Origin: Leptospira broomii serovar Hurstbridge str. 5399
Lineage (GTDB): Bacteria; Spirochaetota; Leptospiria; Leptospirales; Leptospiraceae
Assembly: GCF_000243715.2 (NCBI RefSeq)
Contig: NZ_AHMO02000008.1
Coordinates: 124,001-188,000, forward strand
Length of the DNA stretch: 64,000 nucleotides
Reading direction: 5' to 3'
Shown: in pieces, positions 19,757-30,009 of the stretch
How the letters are laid out: each line of letters begins with the position of its first letter
Position numbering within the stretch: position 1 is the stretch's first letter
Translations under genes and position numbers: made by a program
Notes under the pieces: model-generated
What the model was told of the DNA's origin: nothing
Database searches by the model: none
The model's input: only the letters and a program-made list of their open reading frames with translations

Positions 19757-20590
19757 ATGAATGAAATGGACGAGCCTGGCAATTATGCTCTCCTTTTGGA
19801 ATATGATGGCGGATGCTTTTACGGTTACCAAACTCAAAGACAAACACCCACGGTTCAGAATGAAATAGAGAAAGCGTTAGCGATTCTCTTAGCTAAACCC
19901 ACGCGTATCTACGGGGCGGGTCGAACTGACACCGGGGTTCATGCTCGAGGAATGATCGTAAATTTCAAAACGAAATCAAAGATCAAAGAATTATCCCGCT
20001 TCCTACTCGGACTAAATGCACTCACCGACCCAGGTCTGTCTATCCTAGGAATTACTCCAGTTCCGGAAAACTTCAATTCTCAATTTTCCTGTACAGCTAG
20101 AGAATACGAATATCTGCTTTTAAACTCTAGAATCCCTCGACCTATTTGGAAAAACCGAGTGTTTTGGTACCAACATCGGATTGACGTTTCCCGGTTACGG
20201 CAAGAACTGGAACTATTAAAAGGCGAGCATGATTTCCGTAGTCTGGCTAAGGCAACTTCCATGAGGAACCGAAAGACTACGATTCGGGTCATTTATGATA
20301 CGAGTTTAAAAGAGAGCCCAGAGGAACCGGGATTGTTTCGCTTCCGGATTAAGGCAAATGGCTTTCTCCATAATATGATCCGTATTCTGACGGGTACATT
20401 ATTAGAGATCGCGACAGGAAAGCGCAAAGAGACAAATATATTGGAAATCCTATCCTCAAAAGATCGAACGATAGCTGGAATTACTCTTCCACCTTATGGA
20501 TTATATTTCATTCGAGCGTATTACGATTCCTTTCCTCAAATTGATTCACTGTACGTCGAACGGGATACTTTTGGGGGAATTTCACGTTGA
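19757..20590 (+). CDS. truA: tRNA pseudouridine synthase A
   Basis: TruA makes pseudouridine at positions 38-40 of the tRNA anticodon stem. The catalytic aspartate is in GAGRTDTGVHARG (residues 54-66). Other conserved parts are NALTDPGLSILG, the CTAREYEYLL stretch and ANGFLHNMIRILTGTLLEI. The protein is 277 residues, near the usual length. An ATG at 19772 is also possible. Its stop overlaps the TTG start of the next gene (TTGA), so the downstream outer-membrane protein is translated from the same mRNA. Confidence 0.94.
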   Translation: MNEMDEPGNYALLLEYDGGCFYGYQTQRQTPTVQNEIEKALAILLAKPTRIYGAGRTDTGVHARGMIVNFKTKSKIKELSRFLLGLNALTDPGLSILGITPVPENFNSQFSCTAREYEYLLLNSRIPRPIWKNRVFWYQHRIDVSRLRQELELLKGEHDFRSLAKATSMRNRKTTIRVIYDTSLKESPEEPGLFRFRIKANGFLHNMIRILTGTLLEIATGKRKETNILEILSSKDRTIAGITLPPYGLYFIRAYYDSFPQIDSLYVERDTFGGISR

Positions 20591-21408
20591 AAAAATTCCT
20601 CCCGATTGCCTTTTTATTTTTTCCTTGGACTGGCGTCTTCGCCGTACCGGACGGGCTTAGTAAACGTGCCTTGAACTTTTTAGGCGGATCGAGCATACCC
20701 GGAACTTGGAATTTACCAAAGATAGGAAATAGCTTTCGAAATGGGGAATTAGTCGCGCAAGGCGGAAATCTTCCGTCCTCGGGTCTGACCCGATCGGGTA
20801 AAAAGGGCGATGTGAAGGAAGGCGAAGAAGAGGAAGAGGAGGACGTACCTAGCTTCTTCGATAATCGGAAGCCGGAAATCGGCTTTTGGTTAGGAGCCGC
20901 CAACCCATTTCCCGGAAGCCAATCTCAGCAAATATTAAATACGACTCTGGGGGCCGGTTTATTTTTTAGGGTACCCTGGCCTTGGATCTTTTACCTGGAA
21001 TTCGGAGCTTCCTATGCCAATTATTTATCACGGTCGGAACGTGCCTTAACGACGATTCCAACCTATGGCGCATTGGTTTATAAACTACCGTTTGAAATTC
21101 CCATCAATTTCCTCGTAAAAGGTGGAGCTGGAGAAACCTACGTAGTCGCTCGACCTGCAAACACGTCTCGTTGGGATAAAACGTTGTATGCAGGTTTCGA
21201 GGCCAGCTTCATTGCGGGGAAAAAAATTCGAATCGGAATTCGAGTGGATTATTATAAAATATTCGAGACAGACTTGGAACCTCCAAGTGCGACCAAATAT
21301 CCGTATATTGGACCCACGGAAGATTCTCGACTTACGAATCCCAATTATTATCATACGGTAAATACGGAATTTTTCAACTTCGGTCTTATGGTGAGTATGT
21401 TCCTATGA
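20587..21408 (+). CDS. Predicted outer-membrane beta-barrel protein
   Basis: The start is a TTG inside the truA stop (TTGA) after a GGGGGAATTT site. It has a signal peptide (KKFLPIAFLFFPWTGVFAVP) and a low-complexity linker with an acidic run (EGEEEEEEDV) near residue 82. About eight predicted beta strands of alternating aromatic and polar residues follow and end in ...NFGLMVSMFL. This is what a small outer-membrane barrel looks like, and no named family is recognised. It is coupled to the lipoprotein gene downstream (ATGA overlap at 21405), so the barrel and lipoprotein may form a pair. Confidence 0.7.
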   Translation: MKKFLPIAFLFFPWTGVFAVPDGLSKRALNFLGGSSIPGTWNLPKIGNSFRNGELVAQGGNLPSSGLTRSGKKGDVKEGEEEEEEDVPSFFDNRKPEIGFWLGAANPFPGSQSQQILNTTLGAGLFFRVPWPWIFYLEFGASYANYLSRSERALTTIPTYGALVYKLPFEIPINFLVKGGAGETYVVARPANTSRWDKTLYAGFEASFIAGKKIRIGIRVDYYKIFETDLEPPSATKYPYIGPTEDSRLTNPNYYHTVNTEFFNFGLMVSMFL

Positions 21409-22676
21409 ATCGCAAAATCTCAACGGCTATTTTGCTAAGCCTCATGCTCGCGGCCTGCCGCCAAGGTGACTGGAAAGGGAACCTTACCGGAGCGCCTGTA
21501 GTGAGCACGCTTTTTAATAGTAGAATGCTTCTTCTTTTAAAAGCGACGTATGCAACCGACAATCCTCAGGATTTTTCGCAATACAACGGCGGAACGGGAG
21601 CCTTGTACAAGGATGACGTCCCCGGTGATCCTGCGTTCAATCTTGCTGGAGTTCCCTTGGCAAAGGATCTCCCGATTTTCATCGATATCGGAGAAATCAG
21701 GATCTCATCCAAGTACCAACAAGGGCTGGGGAATCTTTCCCAAATCACGACGACTAAGCAATCGAAATCTTTCTGGGATTTTATCGCGCCGAATCGCGAA
21801 GTTTATTGCACCGTTCCGTATACTCTGAATTCAAATACTTGCCGATCGCAAAATGGCGAATTTAAAATGCAGCAGTTATTCAACGGAGACGGCGCTCAGT
21901 ACGAATCAAACGATCCCACTGAGGGGACTAGCCAAGGAAATCCTAGTCAATATTATTACACGGGCGTCTTCTTAAGAAGCATGATAACCGCCTGGGGAAA
22001 TATTCCGAATGTAGATCTTACTACGATCACCTTTTTTGATAACTATCCGATCAACGGATTTAATATCGTTCCAAGAATGGCGTATGTTCCGGGTGCATTG
22101 ACAAAATCCACTACTCCTCTAATTTTCCCTTTGCTCTACTCCATGGGCGGCGACGAAGGAGGACCCATGGGCAACGGCGACATGGAATTCCGTCCCGGTT
22201 ATGAACCCTATATCTTCGAAGTGAGGATGAATCTTAAGGAAAACTTAATGATTCACTCGTTCGCCGCGCTCGACGGATCGAATGCAGGAACTTTGGTTGC
22301 GGTCAGCGACTGGAATGCAGATCACCAAGGTCAAACGGATATCGGCGGAAATTTACTACTCCGTTCCCGAACCATTTACCCTAGTTCCGCCTCCAGATTA
22401 CTGATCAATGGAGGAAGCGGCTCCACGTACCATTATTATGGAATTTTCCGAGACACCGAAATCAACCTGTTGAAAAAACTACCTTTGATTGCGTCTCCGG
22501 CGCTTTCAGGAACCACACCGATCAAATACATCATGCCCGGTCAATATCAATTGGTTTGTCTAGGAGACATCGCAAGAGTCGACGGTTTTCCGGATACGAT
22601 CGTAAGACAGACCACCTTTTCCGTTCCTCCTAACGGGAACGGAAACACGATGGCCGTTTCCTTAAACTGTCCGTAA
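21405..22676 (+). CDS. Lipoprotein of unknown function
   Basis: MNRKISTAILLSLMLAACRQ is a textbook lipoprotein signal (LAAC). The remaining 400 residues contain few cysteines, many Gly, Asn and Tyr, and no recognised domain. The middle has DNYPINGFNIVPRMAYVPGA and the C-terminal third resembles a beta-sandwich. The ATG at 21405 overlaps the stop of the outer-membrane protein gene (ATGA), so it is the last gene of the truA-barrel-lipoprotein unit. A strong bidirectional hairpin follows at 22688. It may be a leptospiral surface lipoprotein; no function is claimed. Confidence 0.72.
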   Translation: MNRKISTAILLSLMLAACRQGDWKGNLTGAPVVSTLFNSRMLLLLKATYATDNPQDFSQYNGGTGALYKDDVPGDPAFNLAGVPLAKDLPIFIDIGEIRISSKYQQGLGNLSQITTTKQSKSFWDFIAPNREVYCTVPYTLNSNTCRSQNGEFKMQQLFNGDGAQYESNDPTEGTSQGNPSQYYYTGVFLRSMITAWGNIPNVDLTTITFFDNYPINGFNIVPRMAYVPGALTKSTTPLIFPLLYSMGGDEGGPMGNGDMEFRPGYEPYIFEVRMNLKENLMIHSFAALDGSNAGTLVAVSDWNADHQGQTDIGGNLLLRSRTIYPSSASRLLINGGSGSTYHYYGIFRDTEINLLKKLPLIASPALSGTTPIKYIMPGQYQLVCLGDIARVDGFPDTIVRQTTFSVPPNGNGNTMAVSLNCP

Positions 22677-22687
22677 GTTCTTAGTGG

Positions 22688-22717
22688 TCCGAAAAACTTT
22701 TATTTCTATTTTTCGGA
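22688..22717. terminator. Bidirectional terminator TCCGAAAAA / TTTTTCGGA
   Basis: Perfect 9-bp inverted repeat (22688-22696 and 22709-22717), loop 12 nt, ending in T-runs on both strands. It lies between the convergent lipoprotein and adenosine-kinase-like genes. Confidence 0.8.
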
Positions 22718-22727
22718 TAAACCGTTA

Positions 22728-23723
<996 letters not shown>

Positions 23724-23818
23724 GAAAATCTCCTAAACTATTATAAAATTAAAATGCAATAAACCTAAAGTGGATTAACATTTTCGATTCACCGACGGAA
23801 ACTAGGCGGAATAATTCC

Positions 23819-24727
23819 TCATTCGCGAAGCCATTCGATCAACTCCCAGCCGTTCCAAGAAGTTTCATAGACTAACTTCCCTTTGACGATATTGGTGAGA
23901 AGTTCCAGGAACTCTTCCTTTCTTTCCGTTATCACCCCGCTAAATAGGAAATGATTCGTTTTTAAGGAGGCAATCCGTCCGATATTCGCCTTCAGAACGG
24001 CAAAGGTGATATTTGCCACGCATAGATCGTATTCTTTTTCCGCGACCAAAGGGTGATCGAATCCGCCCTCTTCTACTCTAAGCTTCGAATCGGATATTTG
24101 ATTTTCATCGCGATTGAAACTAGACGATCTAACCGCATTCGGATCGATATCGACGGCGAGGATTTCCGAAGCACCGATCTTGGAAGCCGCAACGGAAAGA
24201 ATTCCCGAACCTGCGCCGATATCTACCACGCGCTTTCCGGTCAGCTCGATATCCCCGAGTCGGGATAATACCAATCGGGTCGTTTCATGATGTCCGGTAC
24301 CAAAGGCCAGTCCGGGATTGATGTATATGGGAACGGCAGGTTGAATTTCGGCAGCCTTCGCATTTTCCCAATCGTCCTTTTCCCAAGTTGGTACTACCCA
24401 AAACACTCCTACCGAAAAGGGTTTATAAAATTCCTTGTAAGCTTCTTCGTATTCTTTCGTTTCGATCCATCTCGATTCGGCGAAAGAATTCTCCGGAGCG
24501 ACTGCCTTTAGGTAAACCCAGATTTTTGCTTCCGACGTCGGATCTTCTTCCGCTAAGTAAACTCGAATCGGAGTATTATCCGAAATAATTTCCTCGCCCG
24601 GCTTTCTAGCTTCTTCCCGATCGAAAAGAATTTCATAATATCCGGCGACCTTCCATTCATCGAGCAGGGAGGAAAACTCTTCTGCAAAATCTTTAGGTAT
24701 GGATACTTTAACTTCCTTATACTTCAC
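23819..24727 (-). CDS. prmA: Ribosomal protein L11 methyltransferase
   Basis: PrmA trimethylates L11 lysines with S-adenosylmethionine. The SAM-binding part is clear: NPGLAFGTGHHETTRL (residue 140 onward), VVDIGAGSGILSVAASKIGA and ANITFAVLKANIG with the N-I-x-F motif. The start is set at the GTG at 24727 (V-K-Y-K-E-V...), because the leptospiral orthologue starts MKYREI-like, as I remember it. The earlier ATG at 24772 lies inside the preceding gene. GTG overlaps the PrsW-like gene by 11 nt. A typical substrate-recognition domain occupies the N-terminal 110 residues. Confidence 0.9.
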   Translation of the reverse strand: MKYKEVKVSIPKDFAEEFSSLLDEWKVAGYYEILFDREEARKPGEEIISDNTPIRVYLAEEDPTSEAKIWVYLKAVAPENSFAESRWIETKEYEEAYKEFYKPFSVGVFWVVPTWEKDDWENAKAAEIQPAVPIYINPGLAFGTGHHETTRLVLSRLGDIELTGKRVVDIGAGSGILSVAASKIGASEILAVDIDPNAVRSSSFNRDENQISDSKLRVEEGGFDHPLVAEKEYDLCVANITFAVLKANIGRIASLKTNHFLFSGVITERKEEFLELLTNIVKGKLVYETSWNGWELIEWLRE

Positions 24728-25490
24728 CTGATTGCCCTGAGGACAAGTTAGGTAGACGGACCCTAACGTCATCTACGATTTCTGCATCAAGGGGAACCAA
24801 GTATTTTCTTCGATCCTTTACTATCCAAACCCAAATCCCGACGAATAAGGCGATCGCGATCCAAGCTCCGAATCTTCCGTTAGGCAAAACGAAAAAATCG
24901 AACAAACCGTGCTGAAAAACGGCAAGCAAAAATGCCTGGACTAAATACTTGGCCTTATCCCCTTTCTCCTTAAAATTGCTCTTAATCAGAAAAAGGGAGA
25001 AGCATAAGTTTATGAGTAGGTGCGCGTTCGTGGATTTTAACGTTCTTGCGATGAAGGTAGCTACACGGTCATGTTCGTTTGCGGACTGTATATAATGGTA
25101 ATTTTCCACACCGGCGAATCCGAGCGCCACAAATCCTCCGATCAGGAAAACTTCCGGTAAAAAACGTTTCGCCTGCCGGTCATACGCAACTAAATAAGAA
25201 AATCCTAAAATAAGTGCGGATTTGCAAGCCTCCTCCATCATTCCTGCCTGAACGAACGCAATGTGAACCGTCTGGGATAAAATTGAACCGGAAGGTTTTT
25301 TTCCCGGAACCGGAACGTTCGGCCAAAACCAAGCATTCAATTGTAGAACCAATTCGGTAGCCAGCCAACCTAAGGCGAGAGCGCCGAATAGTGTGAATAA
25401 AAGTTTAGAAACGGGAATTTTAGGATGAATATAGACCAAGACGAAAGCCCAGGGGAAAATACTCAGAATGGCAAGTAGTTCGACGCTCAT
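24717..25490 (-). CDS. PrsW-family intramembrane metalloprotease-like protein
   Basis: The 257-residue membrane protein has the PrsW (M82) signatures: MMEEACKSA (Glu86, Glu87), GFAGVENYHY (Glu129), LKSTNAHLLIN (His157) and FQHGLFDF (His194, Asp198), on a background of six or seven hydrophobic helices. In Bacillus subtilis PrsW cleaves an anti-sigma factor. Here the substrate is unknown, and a housekeeping or envelope-stress role is inference. It starts within 4 nt of the preceding polytopic TonB-domain gene's stop (ATGA overlap), and its end overlaps prmA, so the three genes form one tight operon. Confidence 0.8.
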   Translation of the reverse strand: MSVELLAILSIFPWAFVLVYIHPKIPVSKLLFTLFGALALGWLATELVLQLNAWFWPNVPVPGKKPSGSILSQTVHIAFVQAGMMEEACKSALILGFSYLVAYDRQAKRFLPEVFLIGGFVALGFAGVENYHYIQSANEHDRVATFIARTLKSTNAHLLINLCFSLFLIKSNFKEKGDKAKYLVQAFLLAVFQHGLFDFFVLPNGRFGAWIAIALFVGIWVWIVKDRRKYLVPLDAEIVDDVRVRLPNLSSGQSGEV

Positions 25491-27166
25491 AACTCCTCCA
25501 TATAACGTCCGTCGAACATCTGCACCAAATCGCTTTGCAATTTTGTAGGCATCGTTTCGGGATTAATGGTGCCGTTCCAGAAAAGCTCCGTCACTCGAAC
25601 ATAGCCCTTGGTTCCCGGTGGAGGCATCATCGGAGATAGATTCTCGATCAACTCCAACGTCCGCCGATCCTGTTCGGGATAGGGAGAACTTTCCACAAGC
25701 TCTACATCCACAACATCACCTTCAGGAGTGATCGTATATGCAACGACGCAAGAGTAATTAAGCGGAGCTGTCTTCCAATATTCCATAAAGGATTCGAAGG
25801 CCCGCATCTTCGCGGAAATATAATTGGAATATGTCGGAGGAAGCTTCTTTCCTCGAATTCGTTTTACGTCTCCTTTGACCCGCCCTTCGTCGGAAGGTTT
25901 CTCGTTCGGAATCTTCTCACCTTGTTGGGTATTCGGCGTTTCAGTCCCCGTTATAACTCCTCCGTTCAGACCCTGAACTTCGTCAGGAAGGTTAGGATCG
26001 ATGAAATAATATTCCATCGTATTTTCCGGAGTATAGTGTCCTTCGGGTTTGGATTTTTCCTTATCCGATTTCCGATTAATCATCGCAGGGATAATTAAAA
26101 CTAAAGAGAGAAGAATCAAGTGAATCAAAACACTAAGAGCGATATTATTCGCAAACCCGGGCCGTAAGCCACGCGCAGGTAAATTCGTATGAAACGATCT
26201 CCGCAATAACCAATGCGAGAAACCGTTGGTCGCCAATAAAAGTAGCAAAGCGATAAACCAAGGAAGAAAGGAGGAAGCAACTTCGAAAAATTTCTTATCC
26301 GGTATACCGGGCTTCAAACCCAGAGAAGCTAAATAACGAATTCCGAATGCAGGTTCCATCCAGGAGAAAAAGAAAGCCGCAAAGAATAAAAGAAGAAGCA
26401 AATAGACGAATAGAATCGGAAACCCTTTCCAAAGATTTCCGGAATAAATATGCCCCCACCCGGGAAGCAATAAGTCTCGAATCGTCGAATATTTTCGTTT
26501 CTTAAAAGCGGATGGAGTTTCCTTGGTTTCGGAAACTCTAGAAACGAATACCTGTTTAGAAAACCAAGCCCAGGGTTTGCGAAATAAGAAGATCGGGCGA
26601 CCTCCGGACATCATTCCTGCGACGGCGATCAACCAAGGGAAAAAAATCCAAACACTTTCGGACAGCACCACAAAAGGAGCCATCTTTACCCTGAACTCAT
26701 CTTCAAAGGCGAGATGGTGAGTCAGAATTAAAACCCCGAATAAGGCCAAAATCGAAAAAACAGGTACAAGGATTAAGGGCTTTTTTTCTCCGGAGCGCAA
26801 TTTAGAGCGAACCGACTTTGCTTGCAGAAGCATGAATACAAGGCCAAGCAAAAAGAATAACGGAAGAATAAACCATCCGTGCAATCCGGATATCTGCGGA
26901 CTTACTAAAACGAAGATTGAAATGAATTCCTCGGCTTTTGTGGAAAAAAGCTGAATAATTTCGAGCGGATATAAAATTCCAAGGATGGCGACTTGCAGCG
27001 CCAAGGAAGAAAAAGCGTTTCTTCTAACATTTCTTCCGGTCGGAAACGCAAACAAGACCCCTAAGGGAAAAAAGATGCCGAATCCGACGAACGGTGAAAT
27101 CCAGGAAAGAAAGTTAATCCCCCACTCTACGATTCGACGTTTACGGGAAAACACTGTCTCGAACAT
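25487..27166 (-). CDS. Polytopic membrane protein with C-terminal TonB-like domain
   Basis: The 559 residues fall into two parts. About residues 1-370 contain roughly nine hydrophobic segments and one motif, RDLLLPGWGHIYSGNLWKGF, of the type seen in DUF5683/TM2 proteins. About residues 440-550 form a periplasmic domain resembling the TonB C-terminus: CVVAYTITPEGDVVDVELVE, the di-proline MMPPPGTKGYVRVTELFWNG. Normal TonB proteins have one transmembrane helix, so a multi-pass anchor is unusual. It heads the operon with PrsW and prmA. It may energise an outer-membrane receptor such as the one at 60661, but this is inferred only from domain content. Confidence 0.65.
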   Translation of the reverse strand: MFETVFSRKRRIVEWGINFLSWISPFVGFGIFFPLGVLFAFPTGRNVRRNAFSSLALQVAILGILYPLEIIQLFSTKAEEFISIFVLVSPQISGLHGWFILPLFFLLGLVFMLLQAKSVRSKLRSGEKKPLILVPVFSILALFGVLILTHHLAFEDEFRVKMAPFVVLSESVWIFFPWLIAVAGMMSGGRPIFLFRKPWAWFSKQVFVSRVSETKETPSAFKKRKYSTIRDLLLPGWGHIYSGNLWKGFPILFVYLLLLLFFAAFFFSWMEPAFGIRYLASLGLKPGIPDKKFFEVASSFLPWFIALLLLLATNGFSHWLLRRSFHTNLPARGLRPGFANNIALSVLIHLILLSLVLIIPAMINRKSDKEKSKPEGHYTPENTMEYYFIDPNLPDEVQGLNGGVITGTETPNTQQGEKIPNEKPSDEGRVKGDVKRIRGKKLPPTYSNYISAKMRAFESFMEYWKTAPLNYSCVVAYTITPEGDVVDVELVESSPYPEQDRRTLELIENLSPMMPPPGTKGYVRVTELFWNGTINPETMPTKLQSDLVQMFDGRYMEEL

Positions 27167-27271
27167 CCTCCGCCTATTGGACCTCCCTAGTCTTCCAACG
27201 CAAACAAGAATTGAAAGATTTGTGGGAATTTAATACTTTATCGTAACACCGATTCGGGAATTCTTGGACGC

Positions 27272-28669
27272 ATGGAGAAGAAAGAAACCCTAGATTCATC
27301 GTTGAAAGATATCGTGTCCGTATGTAAAAGACGCGGCTTCGTTTATCCAGGTTCCGAAATTTACGGAGGACTCTCGAATACTTTCGACTACGGTCCGTAC
27401 GGAGCGGAACTTCTCCATAATTTAAAGCGACTCTGGTGGAAGCATTTTGTTCACCTGCGCGAAGATGTAGTGGGCTTAGATTCTTCCATACTTCTGAATC
27501 CGAAAGTATGGGAGGCCTCAGGCCATGTTTCGAATTTCAACGATCCCCTGATCGATTGTAAAAATTGCAAAGCGCGCATCCGTGCGGATAAATTTCTGGA
27601 AGATCAAAAAGGGGAAGGCGCGGCGACGGGCCTCACTCTTGAAAAAATGAATCAGGTGATTAAGGAAGGAAACTTCGCCTGCCCGACTTGCGGGAACCGT
27701 GGCACTTTTACCGAAGCCCGCGATTTCAATCTGATGTTCAAAACTTCCCACGGTGCATCCGCCGAAGACGCTCAGGATATCTACCTTCGACCCGAGACCG
27801 CTCAGGGAATTTTTATCAATTTTAAGAACGTAGTCTCCACGACAAGACGCAAGATACCGTTCGGAATCGCTCAAATCGGAAAATCGTTTCGAAATGAAAT
27901 TATGGCCAGACAGTTTGTATTCAGAACCCGCGAATTCGAACAAATGGAGATGGAATATTTTTGCGAGCCAGGAACTCAGAAAGAATGGTTCTCACATTGG
28001 GTGGATTATTGTTTAAATTTTTTGACCGATCACGTCGGACTTCGTAAGGAAAATCTAAAGATCAGAGAGCACGAGAAAGAGGAATTATCCTTTTATAGCG
28101 AAGCAACCTCCGATATCGAATATAAATACGGATTCGGATGGGGAGAACTTTGGGGAATCGCGTCCCGTACCGACTATGATTTGACTCAACACGAAAAATT
28201 CTCAGGCGAAGATTTAAAGTATCAAGATCAGGTCGCAAATAAGAAGTATATTCCCTATGTCGTTGAACCCGCGTTAGGCTTAAATCGCCTATTCCTCGCT
28301 ACGATTACCGACGCTTACTCGGAAGAAAAATTAGCGGATGGGGAGATTAGAACCGTGCTTCGCTTTTCCCCTAAGGTAGCGCCCGTAAAAATAGGAGTCT
28401 TCCCGTTGATGAAAAAAGACGGCCTTCCCGAACTAACTCGTTCCATCTTTTCCGATTTATCCTCGCTGGGAAATATGGAATACGATGATGGAGGAGCGAT
28501 CGGAAAACGATATCGTCGGCAAGATGAAATCGGGACCCCTTACTGCATCACCGTAGATTACGATTCTCTTAAGGATAAGACTGTAACCGTCAGAGAGAGA
28601 GACAGTATGTCCCAGGAAAGGCTGCCGATCGCGAACCTTAAGGCGTTCTTTGCGGAAAAAATTCTATAG
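27272..28669 (+). CDS. glyS: Glycyl-tRNA synthetase (alpha2 type)
   Basis: The 465-residue enzyme is the homodimeric class II glycyl-tRNA synthetase found in eukaryotes and many bacteria. It has no separate alpha and beta chains. Features are GLSNTFDYGPYGAELLHNLK (motif 1 neighbourhood), RPETAQGIFINFKNVVSTTR, RNEIMARQFVFRTREFEQME (motif 2), ALGLNRLFLA (motif 3) and a zinc pair CKNCKA...CPTCG in the insertion. The C-terminal anticodon-binding domain (KIGVFPLMKK, EIGTPYCITVDYDSL) is complete. The start lies 105 nt from the divergent TonB-domain gene. No upstream T-box or leader was seen. Confidence 0.95.
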   Translation: MEKKETLDSSLKDIVSVCKRRGFVYPGSEIYGGLSNTFDYGPYGAELLHNLKRLWWKHFVHLREDVVGLDSSILLNPKVWEASGHVSNFNDPLIDCKNCKARIRADKFLEDQKGEGAATGLTLEKMNQVIKEGNFACPTCGNRGTFTEARDFNLMFKTSHGASAEDAQDIYLRPETAQGIFINFKNVVSTTRRKIPFGIAQIGKSFRNEIMARQFVFRTREFEQMEMEYFCEPGTQKEWFSHWVDYCLNFLTDHVGLRKENLKIREHEKEELSFYSEATSDIEYKYGFGWGELWGIASRTDYDLTQHEKFSGEDLKYQDQVANKKYIPYVVEPALGLNRLFLATITDAYSEEKLADGEIRTVLRFSPKVAPVKIGVFPLMKKDGLPELTRSIFSDLSSLGNMEYDDGGAIGKRYRRQDEIGTPYCITVDYDSLKDKTVTVRERDSMSQERLPIANLKAFFAEKIL

Positions 28670-29069
28670 TCGAAAATGCTTGGAATATTCCATTCGTTTC
28701 ACTTATCTATCTAGCGTGAGCAAAGCGAACGCGTCGGCCATTTGCCTTTTGGAAGACAGAAGCTGCGCGACGCTGGAAAGGCGGCGGTTTCTCGCGGAGA
28801 AGTTTCTCTATCAGAGAACCATTAAAAGTGCGTAGAAGTTAGGTATTAGGTATTGGATCCAATAAATCAGGAGAGTAGAATTTACTTAATAAACCCCGCC
28901 CTAGTGGGCGGGGGCCGGAGCGAAGCGGTGGAGAATCGTCTTATTTCACAAAAATCGCGAGAACACAAGCATTTTTCATTTTGAAATTCATGTTGGAGGT
29001 CCAACAGAACTTTCGAACATAAAATAGTGGCAATATTTCTAATTTTCTGAATGTAACCCTGTCTCCTGC
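28670..29069. other. 400-nt spacer with a GC-rich hairpin
   Basis: No gene was supported. CCCCGCCC/GGGCGGGG (28894-28901 and 28906-28913, 4-nt loop) is a very stable hairpin but has no T-run. A tandem TTAGGTA/TTAGGTA repeat lies near 28840. The run GCGTGAGCAAAGCGAACGCG near 28716 resembles intergenic GAGCGAAGCG stretches common in Leptospira genomes. A 61-codon frame here is not convincing. Confidence 0.45.
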
Positions 29070-29924
29070 TTACGGTTTATAATTTCTAATATCACCAATG
29101 CACTCGTCGCCGTAGATCAAGGGCGCAGACGCATTAAAATTCTCTAATTGTATGGAATAATACATCGTACATTTCTTATTCGTGCAATGAGCACCGTGGG
29201 AAAGATCCTGGTGGGAGGACTGCATAGGAATTCCGTTGTTAACCAAACCTACCGCATGGCCTAACTCATGCACAACAGTCGACTGTTCCCCCGACTTTCT
29301 ATACTGCACGGGAAAAGTGTTTATAATATCCTTAAATACGAAGACCGCCGGTGCTCCTATATTGAATACACCCGAAATCGTAATTGCAATTATATTGCTA
29401 TCACTCATTTTTCCTTTCACAAACACTACAAAGAAATTTGCCGTCTGAAAATCGGAAGATTTCCGTCTATACTTTGAGGATAACGCAACCAAATCACCGA
29501 CGCTCCAAACATCCTTACCTTGGCTCGGCAATTCCTGCATCTCTCCCGAAACACCGGAAGGAGTCGAAACTGAAACGGAATATCCCCTGTTCGCAAACAC
29601 ATTTTCCAGATTCCTACGAGTAACTTCCCAAACCGGCATAGGAGGAACAACACTTGCAAACGTACCGTCTTCGGGAGCGGCTCCCGTTTCGTAAGCAACT
29701 TCCACGCCGACGCTTCTAACGGTCGAAAAATAGACGGCCGAACGATCGGGGTCTTGGGATATTACATAATCCAGAACGATGAAGTCGAGTAACGGAGCCG
29801 GAAGGGTATCATGATGATTGCTTTGGCAGTTCGTGAAGAAGAAAAACGATACGAATAAAAATCCGCTAAGAAAGCTCCGACCCGCCATCACAGTTAAAAA
29901 CACTCGACCGGCGAATTTTTGCAT
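29070..29924 (-). CDS. Lipoprotein with metzincin/archaemetzincin-like zinc motif
   Basis: The start is set at the ATG at 29924, 8 nt after an AAGGA; the longer frame starts with GTG at 29951. The signal peptide ends SFFFFTNC, so it is a lipoprotein of 284 residues. The body has HELGHAVGLVNN at 219-230 and AHCTNKKCTMYYS about 20 residues later. Together these are the HExxHxxGxx(N/H) zinc motif plus the HC-x4-CxM methionine turn of archaemetzincins, with an insertion between. A secreted or surface zinc protease is the best guess. The third zinc ligand is unclear because the residue after GL is V-N and not H. It is divergent from the GNAT gene. Confidence 0.7.
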   Translation of the reverse strand: MQKFAGRVFLTVMAGRSFLSGFLFVSFFFFTNCQSNHHDTLPAPLLDFIVLDYVISQDPDRSAVYFSTVRSVGVEVAYETGAAPEDGTFASVVPPMPVWEVTRRNLENVFANRGYSVSVSTPSGVSGEMQELPSQGKDVWSVGDLVALSSKYRRKSSDFQTANFFVVFVKGKMSDSNIIAITISGVFNIGAPAVFVFKDIINTFPVQYRKSGEQSTVVHELGHAVGLVNNGIPMQSSHQDLSHGAHCTNKKCTMYYSIQLENFNASAPLIYGDECIGDIRNYKP

Positions 29925-30009
29925 AAAAAATGTCCTTAATCGAGTTTTCACTCCTTCGATAACACTAAAGATTCATCCTAAATCAAGTTTCTTTTTTCAT
30001 AGTAATGCA

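Noticed and set aside
28650..28835. 61-codon plus-strand frame after glyS
   Set aside because: Starts inside glyS, no family, no ribosome-binding site.
28894..28913. GC hairpin as a terminator of glyS
   Set aside because: It is very stable but more than 220 nt from the stop and has no T-run; listed only within the spacer entry.
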